Shown: piece after piece, positions 52,886 through 62,143 of the stretch
Numbering within the stretch: position 1 is the first letter of the stretch
Layout: the number at the start of each line of letters is the position of its first letter
Origin: Bacteroidota bacterium
Lineage (GTDB): Bacteria; Bacteroidota; Bacteroidia; B-17B0; Aurantibacillaceae
DNA: 64,000 nucleotides
NCBI GenBank assembly: GCA_023251755.1
Contig: JAHEYF010000009.1
Location: 17,658 to 81,657, forward strand
Direction: 5' to 3'
Notes under the pieces: model-generated
Told to the model about the DNA's origin: nothing
Database searches by the model: none
The model's input: the letters and a program-made list of their open reading frames with translations, nothing else
Translations under genes and position numbers: made by a program

Positions 52886-53479
52886 ATGCAGCAGTTTATT
52901 GATGACAATCAACTCGTGTTCCAATACATCCGCGGAGACGAAAACGCCCTGGCAATTTTAGTACAACGCCACAAACGCAAAATTTATTCCCACATTTATT
53001 TAATTGTCCGGAACAAGGAAATTACCGAAGATATTTTCCAGGACACCTTTTTTAAAGTAATTAATTCTTTAAAAAGCGGGCAGTATTACGAAGACGGGAA
53101 ATTTTTGCCCTGGGTGATGCGTATTGCCCGCAACTTAGTTATTGATCATTACCGGAGGGTTAAAAAAATGCCGACCATCCCCAACGTGGTGAACAGCGAG
53201 GGGGAGGAAACAGATATTTTTTCAATCCTTCCTATCGAACAAAACGATAAGTATACGATTGAAAAATCGGAGTTTAAAAAAACCATGCGTACACTGATTG
53301 AAACGCTGCCCGATGAACAAAAGGAAGTGCTGGTTATGCGGATGTATTACGACATGAGTTTTAAGGAAATTTCAGACTTTACAAAGGTGAGCATCAATAC
53401 GTCTTTGGGCAGAATGCGGTATGCATTGATAAACTTAAAGAAAATGCTGGAAGAAAAAAATGTGGAGATTCCGGTTTAA
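52886..53479 (+). CDS. ECF-type RNA polymerase sigma factor
   Basis: This 197-residue sigma factor has region 2 (about 10-100: FKVINSLKSG, FLPWVMRIARNLVIDHYRR) and region 4 (about 130-190: LPDEQKEVLVMRMYYDMSFKEISDF, SINTSLGRMRYALINLKKML). It has no regions 1 or 3, so it is of the extracytoplasmic-function class. No anti-sigma gene is adjacent, which is unusual for the class. It is unusual also for its strong Shine-Dalgarno. A bidirectional terminator follows the stop. Confidence 0.92.
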   Translation: MQQFIDDNQLVFQYIRGDENALAILVQRHKRKIYSHIYLIVRNKEITEDIFQDTFFKVINSLKSGQYYEDGKFLPWVMRIARNLVIDHYRRVKKMPTIPNVVNSEGEETDIFSILPIEQNDKYTIEKSEFKKTMRTLIETLPDEQKEVLVMRMYYDMSFKEISDFTKVSINTSLGRMRYALINLKKMLEEKNVEIPV

Positions 53480-53503
53480 TTTTTTTGCCCTGTTATCCTA
53501 AAT

Positions 53504-53536
53504 AAAAACGACCACTAATTTTAGTGGCCGTTTTTT
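53504..53536. terminator. Bidirectional terminator between sigma factor and fabI
   Basis: AAAAACGACCACTA (53504-53517) pairs with TAGTGGCCGTTTTT (53522-53535), one mismatch, 4-nt loop. The A-run on one side and T-run on the other serve both converging genes. Confidence 0.9.
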
Positions 53537-53550
53537 CATTTGTAAATCTT

Positions 53551-54357
53551 TTATTTCTTTTCCATTTGTTCCATGCTGATACCGGTACTGCTGTAACCTC
53601 CATCGTGGTAAAGGTTTTGCATGGTTACCATGCGGCTGAAATCGCTGAACAGGCTCAGGCAATAGTTGGCGCAATCTTCGGCGCTTGCATTTCCTAAAGG
53701 AGAATTCATATCGGCGTAATCGTAAAAATCGCCGAAACCTTTAATACCATTACCTGCAGTGGTTTTGGTAGGCGACTGGGAAACAGAATTCACCCTTACT
53801 TTACGGGCCTTGCCATAATGATACCCAAAGCTGCGGCAGATGGATTCAAGTACGGCTTTTGCTTCGGCCATATCCGTATAAAAAGGATAGGTGCGCTGCG
53901 CGGCAATGTATGTAAGTGCAACCACACTTCCCCACTCTGCCATTGCGTCCATTTTATAGGCCACGCTTAACATCTTGTGCAGAGACAAAGCAGAAACATC
54001 AATGCTCTTCATGTAAAAATCATAATTCAGTTCGGTATAAGGAATATTTTTACGGATGTTGGGGCTCATCCCAATACTGTGCAACACAAAATCAATTTTA
54101 CCGCCCAATACTTCCTGCGATTTGGTAAACAGGTTGGTCAATTCTTCCACATTGGTAGCATCGGCCGGAATGATTTCGGCTTTAGTAGCATCGGCTAATT
54201 TTTTTATTTCGCCCATACGCATGGCAATAGGGGCGTTGGTAAGTACTATCTGGGCGCCTTGTTCGTGAGCTTTCAAGGCAACTTTCCAGGCAATTGAATT
54301 TTCATCGAGGGCCCCTGTTATTATTCCTCTTTTTCCTTTAAGTAAATTGTTTGACAT
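53551..54357 (-). CDS. fabI: Enoyl-[acyl-carrier-protein] reductase (FabI)
   Basis: FabI reduces trans-2-enoyl-ACP in the last step of each fatty-acid elongation cycle. The start is set at 54357 (MSNNLLKGKRGIITG), giving 268 residues. The NADH-binding GALDENSIAWKVA is the FabI-type variant of the Rossmann glycine motif. Catalytic Y150, Y160 and K167 fit LTYIAAQRTYPFYTDMAEAK and the E. coli pattern of Tyr-146, Tyr-156 and Lys-163. It is a single gene, converging with the sigma factor. Confidence 0.95.
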   Translation of the reverse strand: MSNNLLKGKRGIITGALDENSIAWKVALKAHEQGAQIVLTNAPIAMRMGEIKKLADATKAEIIPADATNVEELTNLFTKSQEVLGGKIDFVLHSIGMSPNIRKNIPYTELNYDFYMKSIDVSALSLHKMLSVAYKMDAMAEWGSVVALTYIAAQRTYPFYTDMAEAKAVLESICRSFGYHYGKARKVRVNSVSQSPTKTTAGNGIKGFGDFYDYADMNSPLGNASAEDCANYCLSLFSDFSRMVTMQNLYHDGGYSSTGISMEQMEKK

Positions 54358-54486
54358 AGTTATATGTTGTTGAATGGGCAAATTTACAATTAAATAACAT
54401 TACCTGACATTTCGATTGCTGTTTTATTTATGCTATTGGTGCTGACACCAAAAAAGATAAAGGGGCTTGTGGAGAAAGAAAAATAT

Positions 54487-54539
54487 ATTCGTGCATTCGT
54501 GGCTATTGTTGTATTGATTTTTGCCACGAATGCACGAAT
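54487..54539. repeat. Perfect 17-bp inverted repeat ATTCGTGCATTCGTGGC
   Basis: ATTCGTGCATTCGTGGC (54487-54503) and its exact complement (54523-54539) flank 19 bases. The phrase CCACGAATGCACGAAT resembles intergenic repeats seen in other Bacteroidota. A relative, TTTTTGCCACGGATGA, is at 62551. Confidence 0.8.
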
Positions 54540-54561
54540 TTCAGGCCTTCATCAGATTTCA

Positions 54562-55029
54562 TTAATAAATTTCGGAGATCGTTATTTTATTCCCGTTAAA
54601 GCTAATTTCATCTCCGGATTGTTTGCCATACAAAGCTTTACTCAAAGGCGCTTGTGGAGAAAGGAAAATAATTTTCTGATCGCCGACACTGGCATTGCCC
54701 AAACCCGTAAACATAAAAAAAATTTGATTGTTGCAAAATGCTACTGCACCATTTACAAAAGTGCTATATAGTTTGTCTGTATTGATGGTTTGTATGGCTT
54801 GTAACTCGCGTTTGGCTTAGGCGGCTTGTCTGGCGTTCATGTCGCTGTCGAGCTGGCTCATGGAGCGGGCTGTTTCGTGTTTATCGCCGGCGCTGCTTTT
54901 GCTTTCGCTGTTGGCTGATTCCTGGGCCTGCTGCACAGCCAGCTCAGCCGTTTGAATTCTTTTTTCCAAAGCGGTTATGCAAAAGGACTTAAGCTCTTGC
55001 TTGAAGGATATTTTTTGAGGTGTAGTCAA
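54562..55029 (-). pseudogene. GreA/GreB-family transcription elongation factor broken by a stop codon
   Basis: The N-terminal coiled-coil half reads 70 codons (FKQELKSFCITALEKRIQTA, GDKHETARSMSQL, MNARQAA) and then meets TAA at 54819-54817. The same frame continues past it for 84 codons with a Gre/FKBP-like C-terminal domain (NGAVAFCNNQIFFM, ISPQAP-like LSPQAPLSKALYGKQSGDEI, FNGNKITISEIY) and ends at 54562. So a single in-frame stop, not a frameshift, splits an otherwise complete 155-codon gene. GAA, CAA or AAA to TAA needs only one base change. It may be a pseudogene or a sequencing error. Confidence 0.8.
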
Positions 55030-55070
55030 GATTTGAGCTGATTCGGTTAAGATTAATGATCACCTCCGGC

Positions 55071-55577
55071 TTATGATTTTTTCAACACTAATGCTGTTGG
55101 AATTTCATTACTTTCAAATATTAGATATTTATTTTTATCTATTATTCTGATTTTAAATTCCACCCACCAAAATTTTTTTCTTTCAAATTCGTTTTTGGAA
55201 TCAAAAGATATGTAAGTTTCATTATCATTTGGGTGATTTGAAAATTTGTATGTAAACATTGTGTCTAAAATTTCATGAACCCTAAAATGTCTATGTGAAG
55301 GCATATCAAGAATTGGTAATTTCGATATTCTCATCTGTCTATTCTTTAGCAGTTCTACTTTAATAGTTGAAAAGTCATACTTCACTCCTCTAATTGCCTT
55401 TCTTGAGCCTATGCTGTCCAATTTGTAAACACCAAAATATGAAGTTAATGAAGTGTCAATGTAAACAGGGGTCATTCCTTTTTTTAAATTTTTACTATAA
55501 AAGTCTTCATAAGAAACACAACCATGTATGAGACAGGTTAACAATAGTAAGATGATTACTGCATGCTTATTTTTCAT
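55071..55577 (-). CDS. Hypothetical lipoprotein
   Basis: This 168-residue protein has a lipoprotein signal with lipobox LIHGC (C20). The rest looks like a small beta-rich domain (SYFGVYKLDSIGSRKAIRG, FRVHEILDTMFTYKF, FWWVEFKIRIIDKNKYLIF). No family was recognised. It sits alone between the broken Gre gene and icmF. Its codon use looks AT-richer than its neighbours, but this was not computed. Confidence 0.6.
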   Translation of the reverse strand: MKNKHAVIILLLLTCLIHGCVSYEDFYSKNLKKGMTPVYIDTSLTSYFGVYKLDSIGSRKAIRGVKYDFSTIKVELLKNRQMRISKLPILDMPSHRHFRVHEILDTMFTYKFSNHPNDNETYISFDSKNEFERKKFWWVEFKIRIIDKNKYLIFESNEIPTALVLKKS

Positions 55578-55629
55578 CTATATGATTTTCGGCTTACTTC
55601 TTTTTTGCTATACCCTAAATCTTAATCTC

Positions 55630-55668
55630 TGAGCCTTTTAACTTTTTACTTCTCACTTTTAACTTAAT
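55630..55668. repeat. Intergenic repeat, CCCGGCTTTTAACTTT family, copy 4
   Basis: Reads GAGCCTTTTAACTTTTTACT and then TTTTAACTTAATTA, a shorter relative of the other three. It ends on the icmF stop codon. Confidence 0.65.
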
Positions 55669-58600
55669 TACATATTCCGTCTATACTGTCCTCCCACTTC
55701 AAACAGACTTTGTGTAATTTGTCCCAGCGAGCAGAACTTCACCGTTTCCATTAATTCCTGGAAGATGTTACCGTTTTGTATAGCAATGTGCTGCAGGGCA
55801 TTTAAGCGTTCCTGGCCTTTCTCGCCGCTGGCTTTGCACAGGGTTTGTACGGTTTGTATCTGGAATTCTTTTTCTTCTTCCGTGCTTCGTATTACTTCTG
55901 ATGGGATCACCGTAGGCGAACCTTTGGAGGATAGGAAGGTGTTTACACCAATAATAGGGTATTCCCCGTTGTGTTTCAGGGTTTCGTAATACAGGCTTTC
56001 TTCCTGTATTTTTCCGCGCTGGTACATGGTTTCCATAGCGCCCAATACACCACCGCGTTCAGTAATGCGGTCAAATTCCGATAACACCGCTTCTTCCACC
56101 AGGTCGGTAAGTTCTTCAATAATAAAAGAACCCTGTAAAGGATTTTCATTTTTAGCTAAACCCAATTCCTTGTTAATAATCAATTGTATGGCCATGGCCC
56201 GGCGTACACTTCCTTCGGTGGGCGTTGTAATGGCTTCGTCGTAGGCATTGGTGTGCAGGGAATTGCAATTGTCGTATATGGCATACAGGGCCTGTAAGGT
56301 GGTGCGGATGTCGTTAAAGTCTATCTCCTGTGCATGCAGCGAACGTCCTGATGTCTGGATGTGGTATTTCAGCATTTGCGAACGTTCGTTGGCCCCGTAT
56401 TTCAGCTTCATGGCTTTGGCCCATATCTTACGTGATACACGGCCGATCACGGAATATTCCGGATCGATCCCGTTGCTGAAGAAGAAAGAAAGGTTAGGAG
56501 CAAAACTATCGATGTGCATACCGCGGCTCAGGTAATACTCTACAAAAGTAAAACCATTGGCTAAGGTAAAGGCTAACTGACTGATAGGATTGGCACCGGC
56601 TTCGGCAATGTGGTAACCCGAAATGGAAACCGAATAAAAGTTGCGGACGTTGCTGTCGATAAAGTATTGCTGTACATCGCCCATTACGCGCAGGCTGAAC
56701 TCCGTGCTAAAAATGCAGGTGTTTTGCGCCTGGTCTTCTTTTAAAATATCTGCCTGCACGGTGCCACGCACCTGTGCCAGTGTCTGCGCTTTAATTTTTT
56801 CGTATACTTCTTTGGGTAACACCTGGTCGGCGGTAACACCCAATAACATTAAGCCCAGGCCATCATTGCCTTCGGGTAAAGCGCCGTTGTATTTGGGTCG
56901 GTTTATACCTTTGGCTTTGTAAATGTTGTCTATTTTGGTATTGATCTCAGCTTCTAATCCCTCTTGTTTAATGTACAATTCGCATTGCTGGTCGATGGCG
57001 GCGTTCATAAAGAAAGCGGCAATAATGGAAGCTGGACCGTTAATGGTCATGCTCACCGATGTCTTGGGATCGGCCAGGTTAAAACCGCTGTATAATTTTT
57101 TTGCATCGTCGAGGCAACACACCGATACACCGGAGTTACCGATCTTCCCGTAAATATCGGGGCGGTAATCGGGGTCTTGTCCGTAAAGGGTTACCGAATC
57201 GAAGGCCGTACTTAAACGGGCTGCGGGTAAACCCTTGCTTACATAATGGAAACGTTTGTTGGTTCTTTCAGGTCCGCCCTCGCCGGCAAACATGCGGGTA
57301 GGGTCTTCGCCCTCGCGTTTAAACGGATAAATACCGGCTGCGTACGGAAACTCCCCGGGAAAATTTTCCTGCAGGTTCCATTGCAATACATCGCCCCAGC
57401 CCTTAAAGCGTGGAACGGCAATCTTCGGCACCTGTGTATGTGAAAGGGATTCGTAATGTGTTTTTATTTTAATTTCCTTGTCGCGTACCTTAAATATGTA
57501 GTACTCGCCCTGGTATTGTTTCTTTTTTTCTTCCCAGGTTTCAATCAGTTTTTTGTTGTGCCCGTCAAAGTCCAGGGCCACCTGGTGGTAGGTTTCTTCC
57601 AGGCCTTTGATCAGGCGGTCTTTGTCTTCGGGTTTACTTTGCTTAAGTGTGTCTATTGTTTTATGGATGCCGTACAATTTGTCTGCTATCTCACTTTGTT
57701 CTTTGGCCCATTTGTCGTAGCCCCGGTTGTTTTCCGAAATTTCACTGAGGTAGCGGGTGCGGGCAGGAGGGATGATGTAAATCTTCTCGCTCATTTCGTT
57801 GCTGATGGCAAAGGCAGACTTAAGGCCGAGTCCTGTTTTTTCCACCATCTTGTCCATTACCGCTTTGTAGAGGCGGTTCATACCTGGGTCGTTGAACTGC
57901 GAGGCAATGGTACCGAACACGGGGAGTTTTTCATCGTCCACATCCCACAACTGGTGATTGCGTTTGTATTGTTTTTTTACATCGCGCAGGGCGTCCTGTG
58001 CCCCGCGTTTGTCAAATTTATTGAGGGCAATAATGTCGGCAAAGTCCAGCATGTCAATTTTTTCGAGCTGTGTAGCGGCCCCATACTCAGGGGTCATTAC
58101 GTAAAGGCTCATGTTCGAATGCTCAATAATTTCAGTATCCGACTGGCCTATACCTGATGTTTCTAAAATCACCAAATCAAAATTCGCGGCTTTCACAATG
58201 TCCACCGCGTCCTGCACGTGTTTGGAAAGGGCCAGGTTGCTTTGCCGTGTGGCGAGGGAACGCATATACACGCGTTCGTTTTTAATGGCGTTCATGCGGA
58301 TGCGGTCACCTAATAGAGCCCCGCCTGTCTTGCGTTTGGAAGGGTCAACGGAAATAATGGCCACGTGCTTGTCCTTAAAATCAACTAAGAAACGGCGCAC
58401 GAGTTCATCCACTAAAGATGATTTACCCGAACCACCGGTGCCGGTAATCCCCAACACGGGTGTTTTTGATTGAAGCGATTGTTCCCTTACACTGCTCAGT
58501 ATAAACTGCGCCTCTTCGTTAAAATTTTCGGCAGCCGAAATTAAGCGGGCAATGGATTTGTAATCGCGTTCTTTTAAATGGGCTACTTCGCCGTTTAGCT

Positions 58601-59048
58601 TCGCCCCTGTAGGGAAATCGGCTTTTTGCAACAGGTCGTTGATCATGCCCTGCAGGCCCATGGCTCTTCCGTCGTCGGGCGAATAAATGCGGGTAATGCC
58701 GTAAGCGTGTAATTCTTCTATTTCGGTAGGAAGGATCACTCCGCCACCGCCACCGAATATTTTGATGTGGCTGCAGCCCTGTTCCTTCAGTAAATCGTAC
58801 ATGTATTTAAAGTACTCCACGTGCCCGCCCTGGTACGAGGTAATGGCGATGGCATTGGCATCTTCCTGTATGGCGCAATTCACTACTTCCTGCACCCCGC
58901 GGTCGTGCCCCAGGTGAATTACCTCGGCCCCGCTGGACTGCATTACGCGGCGCATAATGTTAATGGCGGCATCGTGCCCGTCGAAAAGGGCCGCGGCAGT
59001 TACCAGCCGTATTTTATTCTTCGCTATATAAGGTACAACTTCGGTCAT
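55668..59048 (-). CDS. icmF: Fused isobutyryl-CoA mutase (IcmF)
   Basis: IcmF interconverts isobutyryl-CoA and n-butyryl-CoA with adenosylcobalamin, and carries its own G-protein chaperone. The 1,126-residue chain has the B12-binding domain (DGHDAA, D23 and H25), the MeaI-type GTPase (Walker A GTGGSGKS 203-210, ETSGIGQSD 296-304, NKFD 343-346), a linker, and the mutase barrel from about 545. In the mutase, F587 (RMFAGEG) and Q775 (QAQNTCIF) occupy the places where methylmalonyl-CoA mutases have Tyr and Arg, supporting an ICM-type substrate. It is transcribed alone. It needs AdoCbl, which fits the B12 uptake genes and riboswitch in this window. Confidence 0.93.
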   Translation of the reverse strand: MTEVVPYIAKNKIRLVTAAALFDGHDAAINIMRRVMQSSGAEVIHLGHDRGVQEVVNCAIQEDANAIAITSYQGGHVEYFKYMYDLLKEQGCSHIKIFGGGGGVILPTEIEELHAYGITRIYSPDDGRAMGLQGMINDLLQKADFPTGAKLNGEVAHLKERDYKSIARLISAAENFNEEAQFILSSVREQSLQSKTPVLGITGTGGSGKSSLVDELVRRFLVDFKDKHVAIISVDPSKRKTGGALLGDRIRMNAIKNERVYMRSLATRQSNLALSKHVQDAVDIVKAANFDLVILETSGIGQSDTEIIEHSNMSLYVMTPEYGAATQLEKIDMLDFADIIALNKFDKRGAQDALRDVKKQYKRNHQLWDVDDEKLPVFGTIASQFNDPGMNRLYKAVMDKMVEKTGLGLKSAFAISNEMSEKIYIIPPARTRYLSEISENNRGYDKWAKEQSEIADKLYGIHKTIDTLKQSKPEDKDRLIKGLEETYHQVALDFDGHNKKLIETWEEKKKQYQGEYYIFKVRDKEIKIKTHYESLSHTQVPKIAVPRFKGWGDVLQWNLQENFPGEFPYAAGIYPFKREGEDPTRMFAGEGGPERTNKRFHYVSKGLPAARLSTAFDSVTLYGQDPDYRPDIYGKIGNSGVSVCCLDDAKKLYSGFNLADPKTSVSMTINGPASIIAAFFMNAAIDQQCELYIKQEGLEAEINTKIDNIYKAKGINRPKYNGALPEGNDGLGLMLLGVTADQVLPKEVYEKIKAQTLAQVRGTVQADILKEDQAQNTCIFSTEFSLRVMGDVQQYFIDSNVRNFYSVSISGYHIAEAGANPISQLAFTLANGFTFVEYYLSRGMHIDSFAPNLSFFFSNGIDPEYSVIGRVSRKIWAKAMKLKYGANERSQMLKYHIQTSGRSLHAQEIDFNDIRTTLQALYAIYDNCNSLHTNAYDEAITTPTEGSVRRAMAIQLIINKELGLAKNENPLQGSFIIEELTDLVEEAVLSEFDRITERGGVLGAMETMYQRGKIQEESLYYETLKHNGEYPIIGVNTFLSSKGSPTVIPSEVIRSTEEEKEFQIQTVQTLCKASGEKGQERLNALQHIAIQNGNIFQELMETVKFCSLGQITQSLFEVGGQYRRNM

Positions 59049-59342
59049 TTAAAATAATATTGGGATAAGCAACGAATATACGGAAAATGCTGTTTTTGGC
59101 AAAGGGAGAGTGAATAGTTAACCGGGAATAGTTAACAGGAACGAGTGCGATGCAGGATTTGGTTTTTACCATCGTCATCTACGCATACAATGTTTGGGTA
59201 GCACAACTGACTAACGATGGCATTATTGTACTTATTTTATGGCGCAAAGGAAAAAATTGTATTATTGCTATAGATTTTCAGGCAGGGAACGGCGTGTTTC
59301 CATTGTCCTATAAATTGATTTTGTTCATTTAAATCAACACCC
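59049..59342. other. Divergent intergenic region between icmF and thiaminase
   Basis: No gene is convincing here; the frame 59150-59332 looks random. A direct repeat AATAGTTAAC occurs at 59113 and 59127, related to 62653-62683. No TPP or cobalamin riboswitch was seen. Confidence 0.55.
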
Positions 59343-60545
59343 ATGAGAAATAGAATTTTAGTGTTTGCCATGAGCTTTATGCTCTTATCAATAACTGCTT
59401 TTGCTCAATCAAGCAGAAGGCAGCTGACCGTGTCACTTTATCCGTTTATTCCCAATGCAGAAAAGTTCTATTTGAAAATTGAAACGCTGTTTGAGCAACA
59501 AAACCCAGATATTGATTTAGTAATTAAATTGAATGTAAACTATTACGAAGACAATACAGGTATATTGTACGAAGATGCCGATGTTTACGAAGTGGATTGC
59601 ATATTTTTAAAAGACTTTATTAAAAAAGGTAAAATACAAAACCTGGCAAACGATAATTTTTTATTTAAACAGGATGAGTTGATGCCCGCTGCAGGTATTG
59701 TTTTTTCGGAGAAAAAATTACTTGCTGTACCCCATTGGTTGTGTGGTAATTTTCTTTTTTATAATTCATCAGATTCGGCCATGAATAATTTAACAAAACT
59801 AAGTGAGTTGGAAAAAGTAATTGGGGTGAATCCCAGTTTGAAAAGGGGGTTATTGATTGATTTAAAAGGCAAATTAACCCTTGGGGAATTGTATGCAGAT
59901 GCCCTGTTTGATCAATACAAAGACATTGAACTGGTAAAAAAACACACCTCGCTTGCCACTATTGATAAACCGACAATAGATAATTTAAACAGGCTTCCAA
60001 AAATGACTTATGCTGATTGGGGCCGGGTGGACGATTACCATAACAAAATTGGGTTTTACCAGAAGCAATTTGCCAAGGGCAACGGACGGGCTTTTGTTGG
60101 TTATTCTGAATCACTATATTATATACTGGATGAACTAAACAATTCCTGTTACAAGGAAGAAGGCTGTATACCAGGCAACAACATCATTATAAATGAATTT
60201 CCGCTTTCGGAAAAAGGCTCCACACCTGCCGGCTGGATTGATGCCCTGGCCATTGATGCGAAAGTGAAAGATCAAAAGCTCAATGACGCAACGACTTTTA
60301 TAAACTTTTTGATTTCAAAAGAAACGTATCACCTGGCCTTGATTCCTGATTATGGCGATGCACCCAGGTACCTGTTACCGGCTTATAAACAATTTTATAC
60401 CGATGTTTTGGTTTTACAAAATGCACCTTGTTACAAACAATTGTATTCGCTGGCCCTGAAAATAATTTCTTTTACGGCAGAAGGAATTTCGCCTGAATTA
60501 AGGCAAATTGGTAAGAAATTGGACAAGGAGTATCTGGGCAATTAA
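59343..60545 (+). CDS. Secreted thiaminase I (thiamine pyridinylase)
   Basis: This 400-residue protein has a signal peptide (1-21) and a periplasmic-binding-protein fold. Motifs match my memory of the Paenibacillus thiaminolyticus thiaminase I sequence: LTVSLYPFIP, DVYEVDCIFLKDFI, LAVPHWLCGNFLFY with the nucleophile cysteine C134, KRGLLIDLKGKLTLGELYADAL, and GNGRAFVGYSESLYY with the catalytic glutamate E256. Thiaminase I cleaves thiamine or its degradation products with base exchange at the pyrimidine. Bacteria may use it to salvage pyrimidine or to compete for thiamine. It is transcribed alone, divergent from icmF, and no TPP riboswitch precedes it. Confidence 0.85.
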   Translation: MRNRILVFAMSFMLLSITAFAQSSRRQLTVSLYPFIPNAEKFYLKIETLFEQQNPDIDLVIKLNVNYYEDNTGILYEDADVYEVDCIFLKDFIKKGKIQNLANDNFLFKQDELMPAAGIVFSEKKLLAVPHWLCGNFLFYNSSDSAMNNLTKLSELEKVIGVNPSLKRGLLIDLKGKLTLGELYADALFDQYKDIELVKKHTSLATIDKPTIDNLNRLPKMTYADWGRVDDYHNKIGFYQKQFAKGNGRAFVGYSESLYYILDELNNSCYKEEGCIPGNNIIINEFPLSEKGSTPAGWIDALAIDAKVKDQKLNDATTFINFLISKETYHLALIPDYGDAPRYLLPAYKQFYTDVLVLQNAPCYKQLYSLALKIISFTAEGISPELRQIGKKLDKEYLGN

Positions 60546-60628
60546 TTTCAAAATGCAGGGCGATGGGGGACTTGCGAATTAATAGGAATGTGTTGGTGTT
60601 GGTTGGTAATGAGGATGGGAAAGTGTGT

Positions 60629-60795
60629 GAGGCCAGCGCACCCTCACCCGGCCCTCTCCAGAAGGAGAGGGGTTGAGGTTCCAAATCAACATCTTATAAA
60701 ACGATTGGCTTCGTATCTTCTTATTTGAGACCATTCTCATTCGGAGGAAGCCCCCCTCTCCTGGAGGAGAGGGGCCGGGGGTGAGGGTGCGTTGG
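60629..60795. repeat. GC-rich imperfect inverted repeat between convergent genes
   Basis: A roughly 30-bp arm (60629-60657, ending CCCTCACCCGGCCCTCTCC) pairs imperfectly with 60764-60795 (GGAGAGGGGCCGGGGGTGAG and on). Two smaller hairpins, CCTCTCC/GGAGAGG and CCCTCTCC/GGAGAGGGG, lie inside. It resembles dispersed GC-rich repeats in other bacteria and probably acts as a bidirectional terminator. Confidence 0.8.
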
Positions 60796-60824
60796 CCCGT
60801 TTCAGTTCAGAATGTACACCCTCA

Positions 60825-61988
60825 TTATTTATTTCTCAGCATAAATTCAACCCTTCTGTTCTGCCGCCTGCCTTCTTCTGTAGCGTTACTGGCAACAGGC
60901 ATTGAACTTCCATAACCTTTATATGTGACCCGGTTCGGTTCAATACTTTTTGCAGTAAAGTAATTGGCAACTGCCCTTGCTCTTTTTTCGGAAAGTTTTT
61001 GGTTGCGGTTTTCATTTCCGCTGCTGTCGGTATGCCCTGCAATTTCTATACTAAGCTGCGGATGTTTGTTTAAATGTTCTGCTACTTTGTCCAATTCTGA
61101 AAAGGACGTACTTAACAACAGCGCTTCATTGCTTTTAAATAAAATATTCTTCAGCAGCAATGGAACATCAGCTGGCCAGGCGGCGCTGGTGTCTGATGTT
61201 GTTTTCAGATTGTTATCCATCCCGCCGGTGAAGGAAGTATCGCTGACTTCAATTAAACTCACATCGTCAATAAAATAATAGGCGTCCCGTTCAGTAAACT
61301 GGTTTATTCTTGACCTTGCCTCTTTTGGCGCTTTTACTTTTGTTGGCTGAATTTCGGTGATACCAAAACTTCCTATCAGTAAAAAAGACTCTCCGCCGGT
61401 AGCCCTGTAGCTGGCCTTTAAACAATGCCAGGTCACGGTGTCGTTTCGGGCTTCGTTTTCAATTTTTAAATAAAGTGGTTTAAGATGAGTGATAAGGTTC
61501 GTGTTGTTGTAATTGGCCTTGTCGTTTAAAAAGCAAACACCCAACTGGTCAATAGCAGCGCGCGAGTAATCGGCCAGGCTGATGTAGAGGCTAAACTCAT
61601 AAGTCTTGTTTTTTTCGAGGCTTGTTTTTAATGGTGTTTGAAGGTATTCCCGGTAGGCTCCATGCGATAAGGCAAACAAACCTGCATAACAGGAACCTGT
61701 ATGCGGGTATTGATTTCCCATAGAATTGTGGGGTACATTCACCAGCGAGTATTTTTCCTGTTTTTTTCCGCATTTGCAAAATAAATCGCTGGTCCCAAGG
61801 CTTGGCCTGGTCCATGAGCGCGAGGCGTTGATAGCCGAAAAATTTGCAGGAATAAATTTATTGTTTTCAAAACCTGCATCAGGGACTAAATTCTGTGCCT
61901 GTGTATATTGAAGACTTATTACAATAAGAGCCCCCGTCTTAAATTTTTTTAGTTGACCGCTTATAGTTAAATAGAAAAATTCCACCAT
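60825..61988 (-). CDS. OmpA-family protein with N-terminal carbohydrate-binding-like domain
   Basis: This 387-residue protein has a short N-terminal hydrophobic signal (TGALIVISLQYTQAQ). The start may lie nearer to it than the ATG used here. A beta-sandwich-like domain follows (NLVPDAGFENNKFIPANF to about residue 250). The C-terminal OmpA domain (about 275-387) shows the peptidoglycan-binding pattern: LSIEIAGHTDSSGNENRNQKLSEKRA, NRVTYKGYGSSMPVAS, NRRVEFML. It is likely anchored to the cell wall from the outer membrane. No operon partner was seen. Confidence 0.85.
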   Translation of the reverse strand: MVEFFYLTISGQLKKFKTGALIVISLQYTQAQNLVPDAGFENNKFIPANFSAINASRSWTRPSLGTSDLFCKCGKKQEKYSLVNVPHNSMGNQYPHTGSCYAGLFALSHGAYREYLQTPLKTSLEKNKTYEFSLYISLADYSRAAIDQLGVCFLNDKANYNNTNLITHLKPLYLKIENEARNDTVTWHCLKASYRATGGESFLLIGSFGITEIQPTKVKAPKEARSRINQFTERDAYYFIDDVSLIEVSDTSFTGGMDNNLKTTSDTSAAWPADVPLLLKNILFKSNEALLLSTSFSELDKVAEHLNKHPQLSIEIAGHTDSSGNENRNQKLSEKRARAVANYFTAKSIEPNRVTYKGYGSSMPVASNATEEGRRQNRRVEFMLRNK

Positions 61989-62143
61989 TGGCCCTTATAA
62001 CGCATAAATATCGTTTGGTTACAGGCCGGTAAAAATTAAAGGGAATAATTCAAAAATGTGTATTTTTAATCCAGGTCAAAATAACAACCGAAACAATCAA
62101 ACACATCAAACCAACCGAACAGGAATTAAAATAAAAACAAACA

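Noticed and set aside
54430..54771. 113-codon plus-strand frame
   Set aside because: It covers the palindromic repeat and the antisense of the Gre-factor C-terminal half.
59049..59342. Search for a TPP or cobalamin riboswitch before the thiaminase or icmF
   Set aside because: No TPP core or B12 box is visible in this gap.
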